DNA of 64,000 bases from Pagrus major (taxonomy: Eukaryota > Chordata > Actinopteri > Spariformes > Sparidae). The DNA is taken from positions 9,259,297 through 9,323,296 of the forward strand of contig NC_133230.1 of the NCBI RefSeq assembly GCF_040436345.1, written 5' to 3'. A program made the translations under genes and the position numbers. The notes under the pieces are model-generated. The model ran no database searches and was not told the DNA's origin. It was given only the letters and a program-made list of their open reading frames with translations. This document shows positions 59,331 through 64,000 of this stretch, one piece after another (within the stretch, counting starts at the first letter, position 1; the number at the start of each line of letters is the position of its first letter).

Positions 59331-60892
59331 AAACTTTCAATGAAATGTTCTTAGTTATTTCAACCAAAAGTATGATGAATTAACATCACCACCTGCAGCT
59401 TCAGTAAAATAATAACCTGAACACATGTGAGCAAGAATCAGAGCGACAGGAAGACAATGAATAGGATGCAAACTCACTGTAGGTAATACAAAGCTTTGTG
59501 GATGTAGTTTAATCATGAGTGCAAACATCTTTAGTGTAGTTGGAGTCCATTCAAATACAAATCATGGACTTACATACAGTACAGAGTGCCGAGGACACAA
59601 ATTGGGCTAGATGGTGGCTGGAGTACAGACAGACCAGGTGCGGTGTCGAACCAAGAAATGTAAACACGTCTTAAAAAAGCTTTTTAGTTTCCTTGCGTCC
59701 AGCCTGAAAGTGAGCAGGAGTCAGCTCTCTCGCTTCTTCGCTCTACTTTAACCTCACACACAATCTCCTCTGTTCCTCCTCCCATTGTCTGTAAGTGAGT
59801 GGCTTTATGTTGCATAATTCGGCTGACACGTTGTTGAAGAAAAAAGGCAAAGCCAGCGAGAGAGACAACAGTGGAGTAGGTAGTCGAGTCAAGATCACAA
59901 ATAACAATTTGCCTCACGGGGCTCTGTACAGCTGATGGCACATTCTGTCCTCAGAGCCTCATGAGACAGTTTCCCCTCGATCAGAGATGCAGTGAAGGAG
60001 GCGCTGCGTAGTCAAGTGTTCGTCATACATTTGGTGTAATTAACAGCTTAGTCTGGCTTTCATAATGAGTCTCGTGGGGGGATGTCACGTGGGTGTTGGA
60101 GATGGAAAAACACACGAATGAACGCTTCTCTTTAAAAGGGGTTATAATTTACTTCCAATCAAGTTTTGGTGACAGCGCCAGAGATAGCCCTCCTCTAAGT
60201 GATCACACCTAGTGAATAGTTATTATGCCACAATGAGTATAATATAGTTGAGCCAAAAAACGGGCTGTCTAACGATTCACACCCAAGCCATTATTGTGAA
60301 ACAACAAATGTGTTGAAAGAGTTTGAGCACGCAGGTAGATTACCTTATTCCGTCTGCTCTGCCTCGCAAGTCTCATACAAAAAGTTACAGTTGCAGTTTG
60401 GCAGAAAATGGCAACAGGTAGGGTGTTGATTGCATGAGAAGATAGTCGACTCTTTTTTCGTACATGTTCTGTAAAGAAGTATGCAAAGCCAAGGTCGAGG
60501 TTGATGGTTAATCATTTTACATTCCTCAAATCTAGCAGGCGGCAGTGATAGTCAACGGTAGTGTGACTGAATGTGTAATAATTCACCCTTCATGAACTGC
60601 TTGCTGTTAAAATGTAGTCTCAGTCCTCCACTCTGCATGAGCAGCTCAGTGGCCAGCAGCTCAGCATTGTGGCTGCGTGTTATTTGTGGAATGAATGTGA
60701 TGGATTCACACGATGCGGCTGCTCAGTAAAAAGCCAGAAATGTCGCAGGATACCAGAAGAAATGTTGGCTAATGTACATTCCTGCAAACCATGGATATGT
60801 TTACAACTTTACCTTACTTTATGTTGCAGCTTTACGTTTCTTTAGGTTCCGTTTTTCAATTCAAAATTGTGTGGTGACAATGCTGTGTTCAT

Positions 60893-61165
60893 GGCTCAGT
60901 TAGGTTTAGGCATGAAAACCACTCGGTGAGGAAAAGATCATGTTTTGGCTTAAAACGCCTGATTTTTGTCGTTCCCCTTAAAAATATCCAGTGGTGTCAC
61001 ACTTGCAAATGTTTCAACGCTGTCTCGACCTGCAGCCATAAAACAACCTGTTTAGGGTTTGGAAAAGGTCGTGTTGTTGCCTAAAAGACCTGTTTTGGTC
61101 ACCACAAACACAGCTGTCGCGAGGTCTCCTTAAAAATATCCAGTGGTGTCATGCTTACAACGCCA
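60893..61165 (+). repeat. two-unit repeat in slc25a21 intron 1, shared with 17284-17470
   Basis: AATATCCAGTGGTGTCACAC near 60985 and AATATCCAGTGGTGTCATGC near 61134 mark the ends of two adjacent, diverged units. Each is preceded by a TTTTGG(C/T)-type block and a CTCCTTAAAAATATCC-type lead. A minisatellite-like dispersed repeat. Confidence 0.55.
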
Positions 61166-62679
61166 TATCTAACTTGGGACATTGACCTGGCAGCCCAGTG
61201 GTGTTTTTTATGTCTTGTACGCAGTTTAATATTTAATTGAGTTCTTAATCCACACACTAAATTGTTACGTATCTCATACTTGGTAACTCATCATGTTCTG
61301 CTCTTCATTAGTAAGTCACACAGCTGCTGTGATGCTTCTTTGTGCCAGTTCTGCATCAAAATGTTTAAACGAAGAAAATATGATATGTTCTTTTATCTAT
61401 TTGTGAACAAGTAACAGTAGAATGTTCTCAACAAGCGCGAGCGACATGGATTATTCAGAATGAGTGCAGACTCTCTCTTGTCTCTTCGTGGTGTCAGTTT
61501 TTGTTTTTTTCCCAACGGGCCAACAGCTGTAAACAATAAGGACCGCAAAACTCTTTCCTCATGTTTGTGTTCTTGCTGTTGTTTCTGCGCTCACTCACCG
61601 ACTTGATCAGCACAGAAGGGCGTTTTTTTTTTTTAATCTTTCTGTCCACAATGTCCTAAGTTATTTTCATATACAGAACTCATAATAATACAATGTGAGA
61701 CTTTACTTTACAGATGCCAAACATACTGTGTACCTTTTTGATATTTTCCAATGTGTTTGCATGTGAGCCTCTTTATTATAGGAGTATTGTTGGTAATGCA
61801 ATTTGATTTGAAATATGTAGATTTCCCTATATAAACCGTTAAATAGGCTGAAAGCATCTTGTTATTTCACCATCGCACAGAATGACCATAAAAAGTTCAA
61901 GTGACTCATTAAATGCTTTGGGAAATCTCCAAGTTTGAAGCCAAAAGTACACTATGTTCTCTTCCTTCCTGCACAGTTCACAGGCAGATTTTCAGTCGAT
62001 GGTTTGCTTCCCAGTGTTACGCTGCCCCTCCATAACACTTCCCTCTTGAGCTTGCTTGACTTTTGTGGAAAAATGTGACTGTTTCTTCTTGTCTGCTATC
62101 AAAGGGTTAAAGGGGTGTTTCAGCTGTTGTGTCACTGTTGTTGCAGTTCCTCTGGCTACTGACAGAGGTTGTTAGAGGTCCTGTATTACTTCAATTGATG
62201 GCTCCTTAACTTTACTTGCAATTATGTACTTCTAATCCGTGTTACAGCCAGTAGAAATGTCTGTGACACCTGGTGCTTAGTTGCCATGTCCTCTCTCATG
62301 CTGTTAAAGTCACTGATGTAATCGTTTTACTGCTCCAAAGGAAATCGCACAATGTCAAAAGTTTCTCTAAACAGTTAGTGCAGTATATTCCAGGTGTTTT
62401 ACAGTGGAATGATTGGCGTTTGGTTCCAAAAGTCTGATATTTACCTCATTTTCTCCAGTACTTTGCGGACATACCTTCGTTCATTTAAGAAGGAACTAAC
62501 AGCCGATCCCAGCAGTGGTAAATGCACCGTCCTGGCTCCTCTGCAACCAAAACAAACAAACACACTTTTGGTCAGGAGTGCAGTTGGTTGGCATTTTTTT
62601 TATGTTGTGTGAGCTCTCCAGAGATTGTCGCATTACCATCTGTGATCGGCTAATGAACGCTGGGTCTACGTGTTGGTTA

Positions 62680-63140
62680 TAGGCCTGGGCAATATTGCTA
62701 TATCATGATATGAGACTATGCACGATCTGATATCCCCCTGTCGTTGTTCTTCCTGCAACATCATAATAATTGTTGCTCCAGGACCACGAATGCAACCGAC
62801 GGATCATGTTTTTTTTAATGTCATACTTTCGCAACTTGGGGAAGAAGATCATAAAAATACGCATATGGGAGAAGTTATCCCTTTGTAACATGTATTTAAC
62901 GTCGTGAAATGATCTATTTTAACCCAAAGCAACATTAATTATGGTGTTCAAGAAGCAAAACCAATTAGATATCGTAATATTGTGATATGGCATAAGTGTT
63001 GTATTTTCCTGCTTTTAAAGGCTGTATTACAGTAAAGTGATGCAATGTTCTGAACTTACCAGACTGTTCTACTTGTTCTAGATTTCAAAATATCAAGAAA
63101 TATATATTGTGTATCGTAATATAGCCCAAAAATACTGCAG
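62680..63140 (+). repeat. dispersed repeat in slc25a21 intron 1, paired with 53939-54400
   Basis: A better-preserved copy of the family. It opens with CCTGGGCAATATTGCTATAT, includes the shared blocks, and closes with ATATTGTGTATCGTAATATA-type sequence. The AT-rich CAATAT/GATATC ends resemble the fragment at 24297-24366. Confidence 0.6.
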
Positions 63141-64000
63141 TATTTTTTGAAGGCCATGTCGGCCAGGCCGTATGAACTTCAGTTGACTTTTAAGTCAGTT
63201 GGCAATGAACAGCTCTTTTCATGCTGTCAACTAATTATGCAGTAGTCCGGGTGCTACTTGTCTCGGGTGATGTTTTTACGAGAAACAAGGTGTCACGTAC
63301 TCACACCTCACAAGCCCCCTGGGTGTGACAGCCGGCTGTCCTCAGCCTCCGTTCGTCTGTCCTCACCCAGAATGATGGGACAGAAGTTTTAACCCCTGAG
63401 CAGAATGACCTCAGTGTTTCTCCTCCCCTTCACTCTATACCTCCACTCCAGGGATTTTTTTTCTTCATCCCGACTCAGCGTTAACGAGGATGGAGGCGGA
63501 CCGGTGTTAATTTATGTGCGAGCCGGTGATCAAGCCTGTACGTTAAAGCTGCGTTCTGTTTTCTGTAAAGTCGTCTTGACAAGGTTCGGCATTCTGCAGT
63601 GCGTCAGTGCGTGTTTACCTCTGTGTTGAGTGCCAGGTGTATTACAGTGTGTTTATTTTGTGATATTAGCGGGACCTTTTTACTGTGTGTAGAGCTGAAG
63701 GACTAATTGGAAAGACAAATAGTTGCTTACCTTTTTGATAATAATCCCTCTAATGGGTAACATGGTGTTTTTTCCCTTTTCCCTTCTCAATTCAAACTTT
63801 ATGACAGACTCAGGCTCCAGATAAAAGACAGGACACTCCATAGAATAAGTTATACACATATAGGGATTGGTAGGGTGTAGTGCTAAACCTTATCTTTAAT
63901 TAATCCATGCATGATATTTCTTAAAACAGCTCGGAAAGTGTTGACTCCTGCAGCCGCAAACGTTTTACTCGCACTGTACAATCTCAGTCTGTTAAACATC

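Larger units (their letters stand above)
58923..64000 (+). other. slc25a21 intron 1 (incomplete)
   Basis: After the donor at 58923 no further carrier exon was found up to the window end; the HPLDVVKTR-type signature of the next exon is absent in all + frames I checked. SLC25A21 is known for very long introns. The sequence holds the CpG-rich block, a two-unit repeat at 60893-61165 and a long repeat at 62680-63140. The rest is unique-looking AT-rich sequence. Confidence 0.7.

Overview
This window is a piece of a teleost fish nuclear genome, most likely from a spiny-rayed (acanthomorph) fish. The evidence is spliced vertebrate genes with GT-AG introns, an intron-containing tRNA-Arg gene, and many short fish-type dispersed repeats: tRNA-derived SINEs, hairpin and TIR-bearing MITE-like elements, and long microsatellites. 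No bacterial, viral or plasmid signal is visible. The species call is inference.

Layout. Positions 1-25,000 are a long gene-poor stretch with no convincing coding exon. It holds repeats, a GC-rich block with a splice-donor-like end near 1.3-1.55 kb, and a minus-strand tRNA-Arg(TCT) gene with a 19-nt intron at 9,704-9,795. A CpG-richer block at about 25.1-25.37 kb ends in a good splice donor and is probably the untranslated first exon and promoter of the main gene.

Positions 30,599-53,473 hold the complete coding region of plekhh1 in 29 coding exons on the + strand (1,425 codons). The protein is an N-terminal coiled coil, a long low-complexity linker, two PH domains, a MyTH4 domain and a FERM domain, ending in a T-L-L tail. 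I assembled all exons by hand. All introns are GT-AG, and phases close exactly to one stop codon. The 3' UTR probably runs to a poly(A) signal at 55,380 and contains two diverged dispersed repeats.

About 5.4 kb after the plekhh1 stop, still on the + strand, is the start of slc25a21, the mitochondrial 2-oxodicarboxylate carrier. Only the 5' UTR and the first coding exon (58,853-58,922) are in the window. The rest to 64,000 is its first long intron, which begins in a CpG-rich block carrying an NRF1-like motif.

The two genes have unrelated jobs: a membrane/cytoskeleton adaptor and a mitochondrial metabolite carrier. I found no previously undescribed system. The items most worth a second look are the repeat families recurring inside this one window (two hairpin MITEs, two SINEs, a 0.2-1.2 kb MITE-like family with nested insertions, and a repeat pair with one copy in the plekhh1 3' UTR), the distant 5' exon of plekhh1, and the conserved C-terminal PDZ-ligand-like tail.
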